Position numbers and translations under genes: made by a program. The notes below the pieces were generated by a model. The model had not been told where the DNA came from, ran no database searches, and worked only from the letters and a program-made list of their open reading frames with translations. Shown piece after piece: positions 21,537 through 31,980 of a stretch of DNA of 64,000 bases. Within the stretch, counting starts at the first letter, position 1. The number at the start of each line of letters is the position of its first letter. This DNA is from Antarcticibacterium sp. 1MA-6-2 (lineage in GTDB: Bacteria; Bacteroidota; Bacteroidia; Flavobacteriales; Flavobacteriaceae): positions 2,294,001 to 2,358,000 of the forward strand of contig NZ_CP091036.1 in assembly GCF_021535135.1 (NCBI RefSeq), read 5' to 3'.

Positions 21537-22875
21537 TTATGCTACTGCTTTTCTATTTTTTCCGGTTTTCATCAAACCATCATAATGCCTGTTCAACAAA
21601 TAAGAATTGACCTGTTGCATAGTATCAATCGCAACCCCTACCATAATTAATAGGGAAGTACCTCCAAAGAACAACGCCCATCCTGCCTGTACACCCAGCA
21701 GTTGAACTACTATAGCAGGGAACACTGCTATAAGAGCAAGGAAAATTGAACCCGGAAGGGTAATTTGTGACATGATCCTGTCCAGATATTCAGAAGTTTC
21801 TGAACCTGGGCGAATACCGGGAATAAACCCGCCACTTCGCTTAAGATCATCTGCCATTTTGTTAGTTGGTACTGTAATCGCTGTATAGAAATATGTAAAT
21901 ACAATAATTAATAAAGCAAAAACAAGGTTATACCAAAATCCAAATATATCACTAAACGCAGCTGCAATTCCCTGCGAAGTCTCCCCATCAGAAAGACCTG
22001 CAACGGCAGCTAAGTATAAACATTATCGCCTGGGCAAATATGATTGGCATTACACCAGATGCATTTAATTTAAGAGGTATATACTGTCTTGAACCAAACA
22101 CATTCTTTTCATAACCACCAGAAGCCGTTCTTCGGGCATACTGTACAGGTATTTGACGTACTGCCATAACTAACATTACAGATGCAAGAATAATAGCAAA
22201 CCAAATTACCAATTCAATTAAGATCAGGATTAAACCACCATTTGATTCAAATACCCTGGAAATATATTCCTGAATAAAGGCTTGTGGCAAAGTGGCAATA
22301 ATACCCACCATAATCAATAAAGAGATACCATTTCCAATACCTTTATCGGTAATCTTTTCACCCAACCACATTGCAAATATTGTCCCTGTAGTTAAAATAA
22401 TTACTGAAGAGGCAACAAATGTAACGGTATCACCTAACATAAAAGCGCTAGGAGGCAAAGTAGCAAACAGGTTATAAATATATCCCGGTCCCTGTACCAG
22501 AGTAATGGCAATAGTCAACCAGCGTGTTATTTGATTGATCTTTCTTCTTCCACTCTCTCCTTCTTTTTGTAGCTTCTGCAAATAAGGAACTGCTATCCCC
22601 ATTAATTGCACTACAATAGAAGCAGAAATATAGGGCATAATACCCAACGCAAAAACCGAGGCGTTAGAAAACGCACCTCCGGTAAAAGCATTAAGAAGAC
22701 CTAGAAGACCTCCATCTGTTTGATTAGCTAAATTTGCAAGCTGTGAGGCATCAACTCCGGGCAATACTACCTGCGCACCAAAACGGTACACCAATAGAAG
22801 TCCCAAAGTAACCAGGATGCGGTTCTTTAGCTCCTCAATTTTCCAGATATTCTTAATAGTATTGATAAATTTCAT
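21537..22875 (-). CDS. secY: Protein translocase channel subunit SecY (one frameshift)
   Basis: Forms the inner-membrane protein-conducting channel. About 446 residues with ten expected membrane helices. Visible marks are [33 protein letters not shown] sequence, and the C-terminal [19 protein letters not shown] and [11 protein letters not shown]. The frame breaks at 22010-22014: plus-strand GCTAAGT where the family Pro (AIMFIPAA) calls for the reverse complement of ACCGGC. Between rplO and infA, the normal spc-operon place. Confidence 0.96.
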
Positions 22876-22885
22876 CGTTTATCTA

Positions 22886-23338
22886 TTATAAAGTAACAAC
22901 TTCACCTCCGGCTGCTTCAATAGCTTCCTTTGCTGAGGCAGTAAATTTATGAACAGATATTTTCAACTTTGCTTTCAATTCTCCTCTACCTAATATCTTT
23001 ACCAGCTCATTTTTGTTAGCCAGACCATTTTCAACCAATACTTTCATATCTACAGTATCAGTAATCCTGCCTTCGTCTACAAGAGACTGAAGCGTATCCA
23101 GATTAATACCCTGATATTGTTTACGGTTGATGTTGTTAAAGCCAAACTTAGGCACCCTACGTTGAAGTGGCATTTGACCACCTTCAAATCCAATTTTCTT
23201 AGAGTAACCAGAACGGGATTTTGCCCCTTTGTGTCCACGGGTAGAAGTTCCACCTTTTCCAGATCCTTCTCCCCTACCTACACGCTTACTGTTACTTTGA
23301 ACTGAACCCTTCGCAGGTTTTAAGTTACTTAAATCCAT
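22886..23338 (-). CDS. rplO: 50S ribosomal protein L15
   Basis: 150 residues. The Gly/Arg-rich N-terminal extension (KRVGRGEGSGKGGTSTRGHKG) and FEGGQMPLQRRVPKFGF are diagnostic. Next to rpmD and secY, as in other bacteria. No frame break. Confidence 0.97.
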   Translation of the reverse strand: MDLSNLKPAKGSVQSNSKRVGRGEGSGKGGTSTRGHKGAKSRSGYSKKIGFEGGQMPLQRRVPKFGFNNINRKQYQGINLDTLQSLVDEGRITDTVDMKVLVENGLANKNELVKILGRGELKAKLKISVHKFTASAKEAIEAAGGEVVTL

Positions 23339-23346
23339 GTGCTATA

Positions 23347-23529
23347 TTATTTGGTCTCCTCTACAGAGACTAAGTGTTTAACTTTGTTTACCATTCCAAG
23401 TACATTGGGCGTATTCTCGTGCTCAACAACCTGGTTCATTTTCCTAAGACCAAGGGCCTCTAAATTAAGCTTTTGATTTTTAGGACGCTTTATAGCGCTC
23501 TTAACCAATGTAACTTTTATTTTTCCCAT
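23347..23529 (-). CDS. rpmD: 50S ribosomal protein L30
   Basis: 60 residues: MGKIKVTLVKSAIKRPKNQK and a central LEALGLRKMNQVVEHENTP, then the conserved MVNKVKHLVSVEE end. Located between rpsE and rplO. Confidence 0.96.
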   Translation of the reverse strand: MGKIKVTLVKSAIKRPKNQKLNLEALGLRKMNQVVEHENTPNVLGMVNKVKHLVSVEETK

Positions 23530-23540
23530 CTTATCCTGTA

Positions 23541-24067
23541 TTATCCTTTAAAAACTTTGTCCAGTGTTACACCACGTTGTTTAGCTACAGTTTGTGCACT
23601 TCTCAATTGAAGTAAAGCATCAAAAGTTGCCTTTACAACGTTATGTGGATTTGAAGATCCCTGGTTCTTAGAAAGTACATCATGCACTCCTACAGACTCC
23701 AGTACGGCACGAATTGCACCACTAAGCAATAATACCTGTACCTGTTGCTGCAGGTAACAATAATACTCTGGCTCCACCGTATTTACCTTTTTGCTCGTGA
23801 GGAAGTGTTCCTTTATTTAAAGGAATTCTAACTAAATTCTTTTTTGCATCTTCAACAGCTTTTGCTATCGCATCTGCAACTTCTTTAGATTTACCTAGTC
23901 CCTGGCCAACAACACCGTTTTCATCCCCTACAACAACAATTGCAGAAAAACCGAATGCTCTACCACCTTTTGTAACTTTTGTAACACGTTGTACACCAAC
24001 CAGACGATCCTTCAATTCAAGACCTACCTAGTTTTACAAGTTCTACATTTTTATAATCTTGATACAT
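23541..24067 (-). CDS. rpsE: 30S ribosomal protein S5 (two frameshifts)
   Basis: About 174 residues. The [12 protein letters not shown] start at 24067 is out of frame with the rest because of a break at 24023-24031. The main body has [19 protein letters not shown] and [18 protein letters not shown] second break at 23722-23726 turns the conserved IIAGGA into ATT GCT TAG. GCCGGT would restore it. The C-terminal [25 protein letters not shown] is complete. S5 acts in decoding accuracy and subunit assembly. Confidence 0.95.
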
Positions 24068-24074
24068 ATCTTAT

Positions 24075-24431
24075 TTAGAATTTTAGTCCTCCTTCACGGG
24101 CACCATCTGCCAATGATTTAACTCTTCCGTGATATAAATACCCACCTCTGTCAAAAGAAATAGTTTCTATTCCGGCTTGTTTTGCTTTTTCAGCAAGAGC
24201 TTTACCAACCAGTGCAGCTTTTTCAATTTTGCTACCTTCGGCTGATGTTACATCTTTATCTCTTGAAGAAGCTGCTACCAAAGTTTTTCCCTCAACATCG
24301 TCAACTATCTGAGCATAAATTTCTTTATTGCTTCGGAAAACTGCCAATCTTGGTCTACTTTGAGTACCAGTAATATCCTTACGGATTCTCTTCTTTATCT
24401 TATTTCGTCTATCTGTCTTTGAAACTGCCAT
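24075..24431 (-). CDS. rplR: 50S ribosomal protein L18
   Basis: 118 residues: [36 protein letters not shown] and [24 protein letters not shown]. Binds 5S rRNA with L5. Lies 7 bases upstream of rpsE. Confidence 0.98.
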   Translation of the reverse strand: MAVSKTDRRNKIKKRIRKDITGTQSRPRLAVFRSNKEIYAQIVDDVEGKTLVAASSRDKDVTSAEGSKIEKAALVGKALAEKAKQAGIETISFDRGGYLYHGRVKSLADGAREGGLKF

Positions 24432-24443
24432 ATCTAAATTCTA

Positions 24444-24986
24444 TTAAGCTGATTTACCTGCTTTTCTTCTTAATTGCTCTCCAACGAACTTAATTCCTTT
24501 TCCTTTGTAAGGCTCTGGAGCACGGAAGGAACGAATTTTAGATGCTACCTGGCCAACAAGTTGCTTGTCGTAAGAAGTCAATTTCACGATAGGATTTTTT
24601 CCTTTATCTGAAACTGTTTCTACTGTAACTTCCGGCGCTAGTTCAAAAACAATATTGTGAGAATATCCTATAGCCAGATCTAATTTGTTTCCCTGGTTTG
24701 ATGCACGATAACCTACACCTACTAATTCCAGCTGTTTTGTCCAGCCTTTAGACACTCCCTCGATCATATTATTCACTAATGCACGATATAACCCGTGTTT
24801 AGCTTTTTGGTCCTTCTTATCAGAAAATCGCTCAAAAGTAATAATTCCATCTTCAATTTTAATGTCGATGTCACTAAATTCCTGAGTTAATTCTCCTAAT
24901 TTTCCTTTTACAGTCACCATTCCATCCTTTACGTCAACTGTGACGCCTTCTGGAATCGTGATTGGATTTTTACCTATTCTTGACAT
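24444..24986 (-). CDS. rplF: 50S ribosomal protein L6
   Basis: 180 residues, two repeated L6 folds: MSRIGKNPITIPEGV at the start, then LELVGVGYRA and PEPYKGKGIKFVGEQLRRKAGKS at the end. Located near the GTPase-associated centre of the large subunit. Confidence 0.98.
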   Translation of the reverse strand: MSRIGKNPITIPEGVTVDVKDGMVTVKGKLGELTQEFSDIDIKIEDGIITFERFSDKKDQKAKHGLYRALVNNMIEGVSKGWTKQLELVGVGYRASNQGNKLDLAIGYSHNIVFELAPEVTVETVSDKGKNPIVKLTSYDKQLVGQVASKIRSFRAPEPYKGKGIKFVGEQLRRKAGKSA

Positions 24987-25004
24987 TTCTTAAGTCTTTA
25001 TGTA

Positions 25005-25404
25005 TTAGTAAACGTAGCATAAAACCTCACCACCAACTTTCTCTGCTCTGGCTTGCTTTCCTGTCATTACTCCGTGAGAAGTAGAAACGATAGCCACACC
25101 AAGACCGTTCAAAATACGAGGTAGTTCATTAGCACTTAAGCATACTTTCGCAAACCAGGTTTACTTATTCGTTGGATTTTCTTTATTACAGCTCCTTAGT
25201 AAGTTTATCATACTTAAGAGCTATTTTGATAGTACCCTGAGCGGTATTGTCTTCAAATTTGTAGCTAAGAATATATCCCTGATCGAATAATATTTTTGTG
25301 ATCTCCTTTTTAACATTAGAAGCAGGTATTTCAACCACTCTGTGGTTTGCAGCCACCGCATTTCTAATTCTTGTTAAATAATCTGCAATAGGATCTGTAG
25401 TCAT
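25005..25404 (-). CDS. rpsH: 30S ribosomal protein S8 (two frameshifts)
   Basis: About 132 residues. N-terminal [17 protein letters not shown], then after the first break (25187-25194) [15 protein letters not shown], then after the second (25135-25140) [28 protein letters not shown]. At the first, GAGCTGTAAT stands where GAG CCG GTA AT (Glu-Pro-Val) is expected. At the second, GCTTAAGT stands for GCCGGT (Ala-Gly). Both fit lost RCCGGY sites. S8 is an early 16S binder and, in other bacteria, a repressor of this operon. Confidence 0.94.
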
Positions 25405-25466
25405 TTGTTTTTATTTGCGGAAGTGGTTTTTCATCATTTTGAAACCTTCCTCCTGTTAAATCTTAA

Positions 25467-25735
25467 TTACCAACTAGCTTTCTTAATACCAGGTATTAAA
25501 CCCTGATTAGCCATTTCCCTGAATGTTACACGGGAAAGACCAAATTGTCTCATATATCCTCGTGGTCTACGGTTAACTTACAACGATTGTGTAAACGTAC
25601 TGGAGAAGAATTCTTTGGAAGTTTTTGTAAAGCTTCATAGTCGCCAGCCTCCTTAAGAGCCTTACGCTTCTCAGCATATTTTTTTACTAACTCCTGCCTC
25701 TTCACCTCACGGGCTTTCATTGATTCTTTAGCCAT
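25467..25735 (-). CDS. rpsN: 30S ribosomal protein S14, long zinc-free type (one frameshift)
   Basis: 89 residues: [20 protein letters not shown], then [24 protein letters not shown] after repair and [11 protein letters not shown] at the end. Only a lone Cys remains, so no zinc finger. The frame breaks at 25569-25572: AACCGTAG stands where AACCGGTAG (Thr-Gly-Arg) is needed. That is again an RCCGGY position, but with a one-base loss. Confidence 0.94.
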
Positions 25736-25737
25736 AA

Positions 25738-26289
25738 TTAATTCTTTTTAAATGGTAAACCTAGTTCCGTTAATAATGATTTCGCTTCCTTATCTGTACT
25801 TGCAGTAGTAACGAAGGTAATATCCATACCATTAATTCTATTTACCTTATCGATATCGATCTCAGGAAATATAATTTGTTCGGTAACACCTAAATTGTAA
25901 TTACCTCTACCGTCAAATCCGGTTGCTTTAATACCATTAAAATCACGAACCCTTGGAAGAGCTGATGTAATTAAACGGTCAAGGAACTCATACATTCTTT
26001 CTCCGCGTAAAGTAACTTTTGCCCCAATAGGCATCCCTTTACGAAGTTTAAAAGACGCAACATCCTTTTTAGAAATGGTGGATACGGCTTTTTGACCAGT
26101 GATAGCAGTTAATTCATCTACTGCATGATCAATAAGTTTCTTGTCTGCAACAGCGGCTCCAACACCACGGCTCAAAACTATTTTTTCAAGTTTTGGCACC
26201 TGCATTACATTGGAGTAACTGAATTCTTCTGTAAGAGCAGAGATCACTCTCTCTTTATACTCTTGTTTAAGTCTTGGTACGTATGCCAT
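25738..26289 (-). CDS. rplE: 50S ribosomal protein L5
   Basis: 183 residues: [36 protein letters not shown] N-terminus, [33 protein letters not shown]. Binds 5S rRNA and contacts the P-site tRNA. 2 bases from rpsN and 2 from rplX. Confidence 0.98.
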   Translation of the reverse strand: MAYVPRLKQEYKERVISALTEEFSYSNVMQVPKLEKIVLSRGVGAAVADKKLIDHAVDELTAITGQKAVSTISKKDVASFKLRKGMPIGAKVTLRGERMYEFLDRLITSALPRVRDFNGIKATGFDGRGNYNLGVTEQIIFPEIDIDKVNRINGMDITFVTTASTDKEAKSLLTELGLPFKKN

Positions 26290-26291
26290 AA

Positions 26292-26605
26292 CTAAATTAC
26301 TTCATTGGATTTTTTGGAAAATCTCACTTTCTTACCGTCTTCAGTTTTATAACCTACACGGGTAGAATCACCTTTTTTATCTACAAGAGATAAATTAGAA
26401 ATGTGAATTGGAGCTTCCTTTTTTACTATACCTCCCTGAGGATTAGATGCACTGGGTTTCTCATGTTTAGAAACTGTATTTACACCTTCCACAATTGCTT
26501 TATTCTTATCACGAAGAATCTTTTGAACTTTCCCTTCCTGACCTTTGTGATCACTTAAGCCATAACTCTTACAGTATCTCCGGTTTTTATTTTAAGCTTT
26601 GTCAT
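26292..26605 (-). CDS. rplX: 50S ribosomal protein L24 (one frameshift)
   Basis: About 104 residues. KOW-type start [21 protein letters not shown], then [14 protein letters not shown] and the C-terminal [20 protein letters not shown]. The break at 26554-26559 (GCTTAAGT for GCCGGT) falls inside the conserved AGDHKG of the KOW motif, giving an in-frame stop. A second ATG directly before the chosen one is also possible. L24 starts large-subunit assembly. Confidence 0.94.
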
Positions 26606-26617
26606 CATTTTAATGTA

Positions 26618-26986
26618 TTAAAGCACTTCTGGTGCTAATGATACAATCTTCATGAATTGCTTATCACGAAGTTCTCTGGCCACTGGTCCAAATACACGGG
26701 TACCGCGCATTTCACCAGCCGGATTCAAAAGAACACAAGCATTGTCATCAAAACGGATATACGATCCGTCTGGTCGACGTACTTCTTTTTTGGTACGAAC
26801 TACGACTGCTGTAGAAACTGCACCCTTCTTAATGTTTCCATTGGGTGTAGCTTCTTTTACACTGACAACTATTTTGTCCCCAACAGAAGCGTATCTCCTA
26901 TTTGTACCGCCCAATACTCTAATAGCCAAAACTTCTTTGGCTCCGGTATTGTCTGCTACTCTTAATCTAGACTCTTGTTGTACCAT
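26618..26986 (-). CDS. rplN: 50S ribosomal protein L14
   Basis: 122 residues: [18 protein letters not shown] start, [31 protein letters not shown] and [14 protein letters not shown]. Its start codon overlaps the rpsQ stop by one base (TAATG), indicating coupled translation. Confidence 0.98.
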   Translation of the reverse strand: MVQQESRLRVADNTGAKEVLAIRVLGGTNRRYASVGDKIVVSVKEATPNGNIKKGAVSTAVVVRTKKEVRRPDGSYIRFDDNACVLLNPAGEMRGTRVFGPVARELRDKQFMKIVSLAPEVL

Positions 26987-27243
26987 TATTTTGCTCTTTC
27001 AATTATTTCTACTAATCTCCAACATTTAGATTTACTCAATGGACGAGTCTCCATTATTTTTACTGTATCTCCAATGTTGCAGTCATTTGTCTCGTCGTGT
27101 GCCACATATTTCTTCGTTTTTAATACGAATTTTCCATACATGGGGTGCTTTACCTTTTTAACTTCAGAAACTACAATAGATTTCTGCATTTTGTTACTGG
27201 TTACTACACCTATACGTTCTTTTCTTAAATTTCTTTTTTCCAT
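26986..27243 (-). CDS. rpsQ: 30S ribosomal protein S17
   Basis: 85 residues: [35 protein letters not shown] and [20 protein letters not shown]. Primary 16S rRNA binder, OB fold. Shares one base with rplN. Confidence 0.98.
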   Translation of the reverse strand: MEKRNLRKERIGVVTSNKMQKSIVVSEVKKVKHPMYGKFVLKTKKYVAHDETNDCNIGDTVKIMETRPLSKSKCWRLVEIIERAK

Positions 27244-27261
27244 CTTTCAGCAGAATAACAC

Positions 27262-27453
27262 TTATTGTTGTTCTCTTTTGTTTAACTCTGTAGCAAGTCT
27301 CGCTATAGATCTTCTTACGGCTCTAAGCTGTATTGGGTTCTCTAATGGCGATACTGCGTGAGCCATTTTTAAATCTGCGTATGCTTTCCTGGTCTCACCA
27401 AGTTTTTCCTGCAATTCTGCTACAGATAATTCTCTTACTTCTGATTGTTTCAT
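27262..27453 (-). CDS. rpmC: 50S ribosomal protein L29
   Basis: 63 residues, two-helix protein: MKQSEVRELSVAELQEKL and NPIQLRAVRRSIARL. Placed at the exit tunnel, where it helps dock signal recognition particle and trigger factor. Standard order rplP-rpmC-rpsQ. Confidence 0.97.
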   Translation of the reverse strand: MKQSEVRELSVAELQEKLGETRKAYADLKMAHAVSPLENPIQLRAVRRSIARLATELNKREQQ

Positions 27454-27464
27454 AACTTCTCTAA

Positions 27465-27884
27465 TTAAGCTTGATAATCTCTAGCTACAATAAACTTAGT
27501 TTTAACCGGAAGCTTCTGGGCTGCAAGACGTAATGCCTCTTTTGCAACATCATAAGGAACTCCTCCTATTTCAAAAAGGATCCTTCCCGGTTTTACAACT
27601 GCTGCCCAATATTCCACGGCACCTTTACCTTTACCCATACGTACTTCAAGAGGCTTTTTTGTAATAGGCTTATCTGGAAATATTTTAATCCATAATGAAC
27701 CTTCCCTCTTCATATAACGGGTAGCAGCAATACGTGCGGCTTCTATTTGACGTGCAGTAAGGAATTCCGAGTCCAAAGATTTGATCCCGAAGGTACCGTT
27801 TGAAAGTCTGTGTCCTCTTTGAGAAACACCTTTCATACGGCCTTTTTGCATCTTGCGATATTTTGTTCTTTTAGGCTGTAACAT
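27465..27884 (-). CDS. rplP: 50S ribosomal protein L16
   Basis: 139 residues: [19 protein letters not shown] start, [38 protein letters not shown] and [16 protein letters not shown]. Organises the A-site tRNA region of the large subunit. No break. Confidence 0.98.
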   Translation of the reverse strand: MLQPKRTKYRKMQKGRMKGVSQRGHRLSNGTFGIKSLDSEFLTARQIEAARIAATRYMKREGSLWIKIFPDKPITKKPLEVRMGKGKGAVEYWAAVVKPGRILFEIGGVPYDVAKEALRLAAQKLPVKTKFIVARDYQA

Positions 27885-27903
27885 TTTTCTTTACTTTAAA
27901 AAA

Positions 27904-28635
27904 TTACTTTCTACGACGTGCTTTGTTATTTCCACCTCGTGCTGGTCTATCAGATTTTGCCGCTCCTCCTTGCTTCTTGGCCATACCAACAAGCGGGGAA
28001 AGCTCTCTCTTACCATAAACCTCACCTTTCATGATCCACACTTTAACACCAAGTCTACCATAAGTAGTATGGGCCTCAACTAAAGCATAATCAATATCGG
28101 CTCTAAAAGTTGACAAGGGAATTCTTCCATCTTTGTAACCTTCAGAACGAGCCATTTCTGCCCCATTCAACCTTCCTGAAATCTGAATTTTTATTCCTTC
28201 AGCATTCATCCTCATTGCAGCCGCAATAGCCATCTTTATTGCACGACGGTAAGAGATACGATTCTCTATTTGTCTTGCAACACTGCTAGCTACCAGGTGA
28301 GCATCAAGTTCAGGTCTTTTAATTTCAAAGATGTTGATTTGAACTTCCTTATCGGTAATTTTTTTAAGCTCTTCTTTTAACTTATCTACCTCCTGTCCAC
28401 CTTTCCCAATAATGATACCGGGACGGGCAGTGGTGATAGTAACGGTTATAAGTTTAAGGGTACGCTCAATAATTACCCTGGATACACTCGCTTTAGATAA
28501 ACGAGCATGGATGTATTTTCTAATCTTATCGTCTTCGGCAAGTTTATCACCGTAGTCATTTCCTCCGTACCAGTTGGACTCCCATCCTCTAATGATACCA
28601 AGGCGATTCCCGATTGGATTTGTTTTCTGTCCCAT
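27904..28635 (-). CDS. rpsC: 30S ribosomal protein S3
   Basis: 243 residues. KH domain with [16 protein letters not shown]-terminal domain with [19 protein letters not shown] and [18 protein letters not shown], then a basic Gly/Arg/Lys tail. Forms the mRNA entry site with S4 and S5. Confidence 0.98.
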   Translation of the reverse strand: MGQKTNPIGNRLGIIRGWESNWYGGNDYGDKLAEDDKIRKYIHARLSKASVSRVIIERTLKLITVTITTARPGIIIGKGGQEVDKLKEELKKITDKEVQINIFEIKRPELDAHLVASSVARQIENRISYRRAIKMAIAAAMRMNAEGIKIQISGRLNGAEMARSEGYKDGRIPLSTFRADIDYALVEAHTTYGRLGVKVWIMKGEVYGKRELSPLVGMAKKQGGAAKSDRPARGGNNKARRRK

Positions 28636-28643
28636 ACTCTTAC

Positions 28644-29051
28644 TTAGCTTTGTGTATTATTGTTTGCTCCTAAAACCAATGTAACGTGGTTGGAACGTTT
28701 TCTTATTCTGTGTGCGCGACCCTGTGGTGCAGGACGCAATCTCTTTAACATGCTACCTCCGTCTACACGGATCTCACTAACAAACAATTCAGCATCTTCG
28801 ATACTGGCATCTTCATTCTTAGCCTGCCAGTTTGCAATTGCAGAAAGCAATAACTTTTCCAATTTGCGTGAAGCATCTTTAGAGCTAAATTTCAATATAT
28901 GAAGCGCTCTTTCTACTTTTTCACCACGAACTAAATCTGCAACTAAGCGCATTTTTCTTGGCGAAGTAGGGCAGTTATTCAGTTTTGCAAAAGCTATTTG
29001 TTTTTTAGCTTCTTTTGTTTGCTCTGCTTTTTCTCTTTTACGAACTCCCAT
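28644..29051 (-). CDS. rplV: 50S ribosomal protein L22
   Basis: 135 residues: [42 protein letters not shown] and [21 protein letters not shown], the beta-hairpin that lines the exit tunnel. The N-terminus is slightly extended by a charged stretch. Confidence 0.98.
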   Translation of the reverse strand: MGVRKREKAEQTKEAKKQIAFAKLNNCPTSPRKMRLVADLVRGEKVERALHILKFSSKDASRKLEKLLLSAIANWQAKNEDASIEDAELFVSEIRVDGGSMLKRLRPAPQGRAHRIRKRSNHVTLVLGANNNTQS

Positions 29052-29059
29052 AGCTTCAA

Positions 29060-29338
29060 TTATCTTTTACCTTTATTTTTTGCACCTGCGTGACCTCTAA
29101 AAGATCTTGTAGGTGAAAATTCTCCTAACTTGTGACCTACCATGTTCTCTGTAATATAAACAGGTACGAATTGTTTCCCGTTGTGCACAGCAATAGTTTG
29201 CCCCACAAAATCCGGAGTGATCATAGAAGCCCTTGACCAGGTCTTAATAACCGCTTTTTTTCCAGATTCAACGTTATCGGAAATCTTCTTGTCTAATTTA
29301 TAATGAACGAAAGGTCCTTTTTTTAATGAACGTGCCAT
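29060..29338 (-). CDS. rpsS: 30S ribosomal protein S19
   Basis: 92 residues: [15 protein letters not shown] start, [26 protein letters not shown] and [16 protein letters not shown]. Small-subunit head protein. Between rplV and rplB. Confidence 0.98.
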   Translation of the reverse strand: MARSLKKGPFVHYKLDKKISDNVESGKKAVIKTWSRASMITPDFVGQTIAVHNGKQFVPVYITENMVGHKLGEFSPTRSFRGHAGAKNKGKR

Positions 29339-29344
29339 ATCTTA

Positions 29345-30174
29345 TTATTTCTTTCTACGTTCTACAATATATTTATTACTCGCTTTCGTCTTAGATCTGG
29401 TTCTGAAACCTTTTGCAGGTAAACCTTTTCTTGAACGTGGGTGACCTCCAGAAGCTCTACCTTCACCACCACCCATTGGGTGATCGACAGGGTTCATAGC
29501 TACCTAAGTCTTGTTCTTGGTCTTCTACCCAACCATCTGCTTCTACCTGCTTTACCAGATACAATAAGCTGGTGGTCACTGTTGGAAACAGCTCCAATAG
29601 TAGCTATACAGGTAACAAGAATTCTTCTTATTTCACCTGAAGGCAATTTAACTGTAGCGTATTTACCTTCTCTTGCCACTAATTGAGCAAATGCTCCCGC
29701 ACTACGAGCCATAACAGCTCCCTGCCCGGGGCGAAGTTCTATACAGGAAATTACAGTTCCCAAGGGGATACTGCTTAAAGGCATAGCATTTCCAATTTCC
29801 GGAGCCGCAGCTTCAGCATCAGATACTATATTTTGCCCTACCTGTAATCCATTTTGAGCAACAACATATCTTTTCTCGCCATCCTGATAATTCAATAATG
29901 CGATAAAAGCCGTTCTGTTAGGATCATATTCTATAGACGCAACAGTAGCCGGAATCCCGTGCTTGTCACGCTTAAAATCTATAATTCTGTAACGTTTTTT
30001 GTGACCACCACCTTTATAGCGTATGGTCATTTTTCCCTGACTGTTTCTACCACCTGACTTTTTGATCGGCGCCAAAAGGCTTTTCTCCGGCTTATCAGTA
30101 GTAATGGCGTCAAATCCATTAACTACTCTAAAACGCTGACCAGGTGTGATTGGTTTTAATTTTCTAACTGACAT
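29345..30174 (-). CDS. rplB: 50S ribosomal protein L2 (one frameshift)
   Basis: About 276 residues. N-terminal [31 protein letters not shown] OB segment, [17 protein letters not shown]. After the break at 29513-29518 it continues [20 protein letters not shown], which holds the conserved His of the peptidyl-transferase region. The altered bases replace ACCGGT (Arg-Pro-Val) with plus-strand ACCTAAGT. L2 is essential for subunit joining, so a real null allele is not credible. Confidence 0.96.
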
Positions 30175-30183
30175 TTTTTAATC

Positions 30184-30474
30184 TTAAAGATTACTGTATA
30201 AATCAATAGTTTCACCTTCCGCCACCTGTACATATGCTTTCTTAAAAGCACTTGTTTTACCAGTGATCACTCCTGTTTTAGTAAAACGGGTTTTACGATC
30301 TGGACGGACATTAACTGTGCGAACTTTAGTAACTGAAACACCATAAGCAGACTCTACAGCCCCCTTGATTTCAATCTTATTCGCCTTATTATTAACAACA
30401 AACGCATAACGGTTGTTTAACTCGCTATCTGCCGTTGCTTTTTCTGTAATAATAGGTTTTATCAAGATACTCAT
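30184..30474 (-). CDS. rplW: 50S ribosomal protein L23
   Basis: 96 residues: MSILIKPIITEKAT start, RYAFVVNNKANKIEIKGAVE, VRTVNVRPDRKTRFTKTG. Exit-tunnel protein binding trigger factor and signal recognition particle. Confidence 0.97.
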   Translation of the reverse strand: MSILIKPIITEKATADSELNNRYAFVVNNKANKIEIKGAVESAYGVSVTKVRTVNVRPDRKTRFTKTGVITGKTSAFKKAYVQVAEGETIDLYSNL

Positions 30475-30479
30475 AGCAC

Positions 30480-31109
30480 TTATTTACTTAAATTCGACTC
30501 AATTCCTTCTAATGACCCCTCCATAAACACAATATTATTTGCGTTTAATATCTTGTAAGTGCTTAATTCTGAACTACTTACAACCTCAGAGCCCTTTAAA
30601 TTGCGTGACGACAAATATACGTTTTTATTCGTGTCACCCAACACTATAAGAGATTTTTTATTCTCAATTCCTAATCCTTTTAAAACATCGATAAAATTCT
30701 TTGTTTTTGGAGCATCAAATTGAAAATCCTCTACTACTATAATTGACTTGTCATTTGCTTTAAGAGATAGAGCAGATTTTCTTGCCAGTCTCTTAAGGTT
30801 TTTATTCAATTTAAAACCGTAGTTTCTTGGCCTTGGACCAAAAACACGTCCACCACCTTTAAAGACAGGAGACTTTATAGATCCGGCACGAGCTGTACCA
30901 GTACCTTTTTGTTTTTTGATCTTACGGGTACTACCTGCAATCTCTGCACGTTCTTTTGCTTTATGCGTTCCCTGGCGTTGGTTTGCCAGATATTGCTTAA
31001 CATCAAGATATACCGCATGGTTATTAGGCTCTATTGCGAAAACAGCATCAGAAAGGTTAGCCTTTCTTCCTGTTTCTTTTCCTTTAATATCTAAAACTGC
31101 TACTTCCAT
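30480..31109 (-). CDS. rplD: 50S ribosomal protein L4
   Basis: 209 residues: [19 protein letters not shown] start, the extended loop [30 protein letters not shown] and [24 protein letters not shown]. It lines the exit tunnel and, in other bacteria, represses the S10 operon. Its ATG overlaps the rplC stop (TAATG). Confidence 0.98.
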   Translation of the reverse strand: MEVAVLDIKGKETGRKANLSDAVFAIEPNNHAVYLDVKQYLANQRQGTHKAKERAEIAGSTRKIKKQKGTGTARAGSIKSPVFKGGGRVFGPRPRNYGFKLNKNLKRLARKSALSLKANDKSIIVVEDFQFDAPKTKNFIDVLKGLGIENKKSLIVLGDTNKNVYLSSRNLKGSEVVSSSELSTYKILNANNIVFMEGSLEGIESNLSK

Positions 31110-31722
31110 TATTTCTCAATGATTACATATGAGTTTTTGTGACCGGGAACACATCCCTTTACAACAAGTAGATTCTTATCTGCTACTACTTTTACAACTC
31201 TTAGGTTTTCTACTTTCACTCTCTCTCCACCCATACGACTAAGCCATTCTCATTCCCTTGAAAACTCTTGCAGGATAAGATGCAGCACCAATAGAACCTG
31301 GGGCTCTTAATCTGTTATGTTGTCCGTGAGTAGCTTGACCTACACCACCAAAACCGTGTCTTTTAACAACACCCTGAAAACCTTTACCTTTACTGATACT
31401 AGGCGATATCTACGAATTCACCCTCAATAAAATGATCTACAGTGATGCTATCACCTAATTTGTGTTCTCCTTCAAATCCCTTGAATTCAACGACTTTGCG
31501 CATTGCTGCAGCTCCGGCTTTTTTAGCGTGCCCCTCGGCAGCCTTATTAGCAGTCTTTTTGTCATCGAAACCAAGTTGAAGCGCTTCATACCCGTCAACC
31601 TCATTGGTTCTGACTTGGGTAATTACACATGGACCTGCTTGAATAACGGTACAGGGAATATTTTTCCCGTTCTCGTCAAAGATGCTGGTCATGCCTATTT
31701 TTTTACCTATTAACCCAGACAT
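31109..31722 (-). CDS. rplC: 50S ribosomal protein L3 (two frameshifts)
   Basis: About 204 residues in three frames: [19 protein letters not shown]...FVDIA, then [16 protein letters not shown] and [22 protein letters not shown], then [15 protein letters not shown] and a complete end. Breaks are at 31399-31403 (GCCTAGT for GCCGGT) and 31239-31243 (GCTTAGT for GCCGGT). Both remove an Ala-Gly pair. L3 helps form the peptidyl-transferase centre. A 258-base gap with repeats separates it from rpsJ. Confidence 0.95.
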
Positions 31723-31810
31723 AATTATTTGTTATTAATTATTTTTTATTTCCCTGATTGTTTCTCAATTTTTTCCCCACCAGGGTTAGAGGAAAAATTT
31801 CTTTATAAAA

Positions 31811-31843
31811 ATTCAGGATTGAAAAATACTTCCAATCCTGAAT
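31811..31843 (-). terminator. Terminator-like hairpin between rpsJ and rplC
   Basis: ATTCAGGATTG (31811-31821) and CAATCCTGAAT (31833-31843) are a perfect 11-bp inverted repeat. On the minus strand a T tract follows, as in an intrinsic terminator. In this place it could act as an attenuator inside the super-operon, or it may only be part of the repeat next to it. Confidence 0.5.
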
Positions 31844-31904
31844 GTATTTTTTCTCCGTTTTTCCCTCGACAACTGCTCGGGACATGTTATGGAAAGCGCG
31901 GTTT

Positions 31905-31978
31905 CCTTTTCGTCAAGCTAAACCTGATTCAGCTTCTAACTTAATTAGATTCTGAAATAAATTCAGGATGACTTGAAT
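31905..31978 (-). repeat. Dispersed intergenic repeat of the 'GTCATCCTGAATTTATTTCAG' kind
   Basis: On the minus strand the stretch reads TCATCCTGAATTTATTTCAG, then AATCTAATTAAGTTAGAAGC, then TGAATCAGGTTTAGCTTGACG. From memory, this layout matches a short repeat scattered between genes in many flavobacterial genomes. It shares the words TTCAGGAT and ATTCAGG with the hairpin 60 bases away, so both may be parts of one composite element. Confidence 0.5.
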
Positions 31979-31980
31979 TA

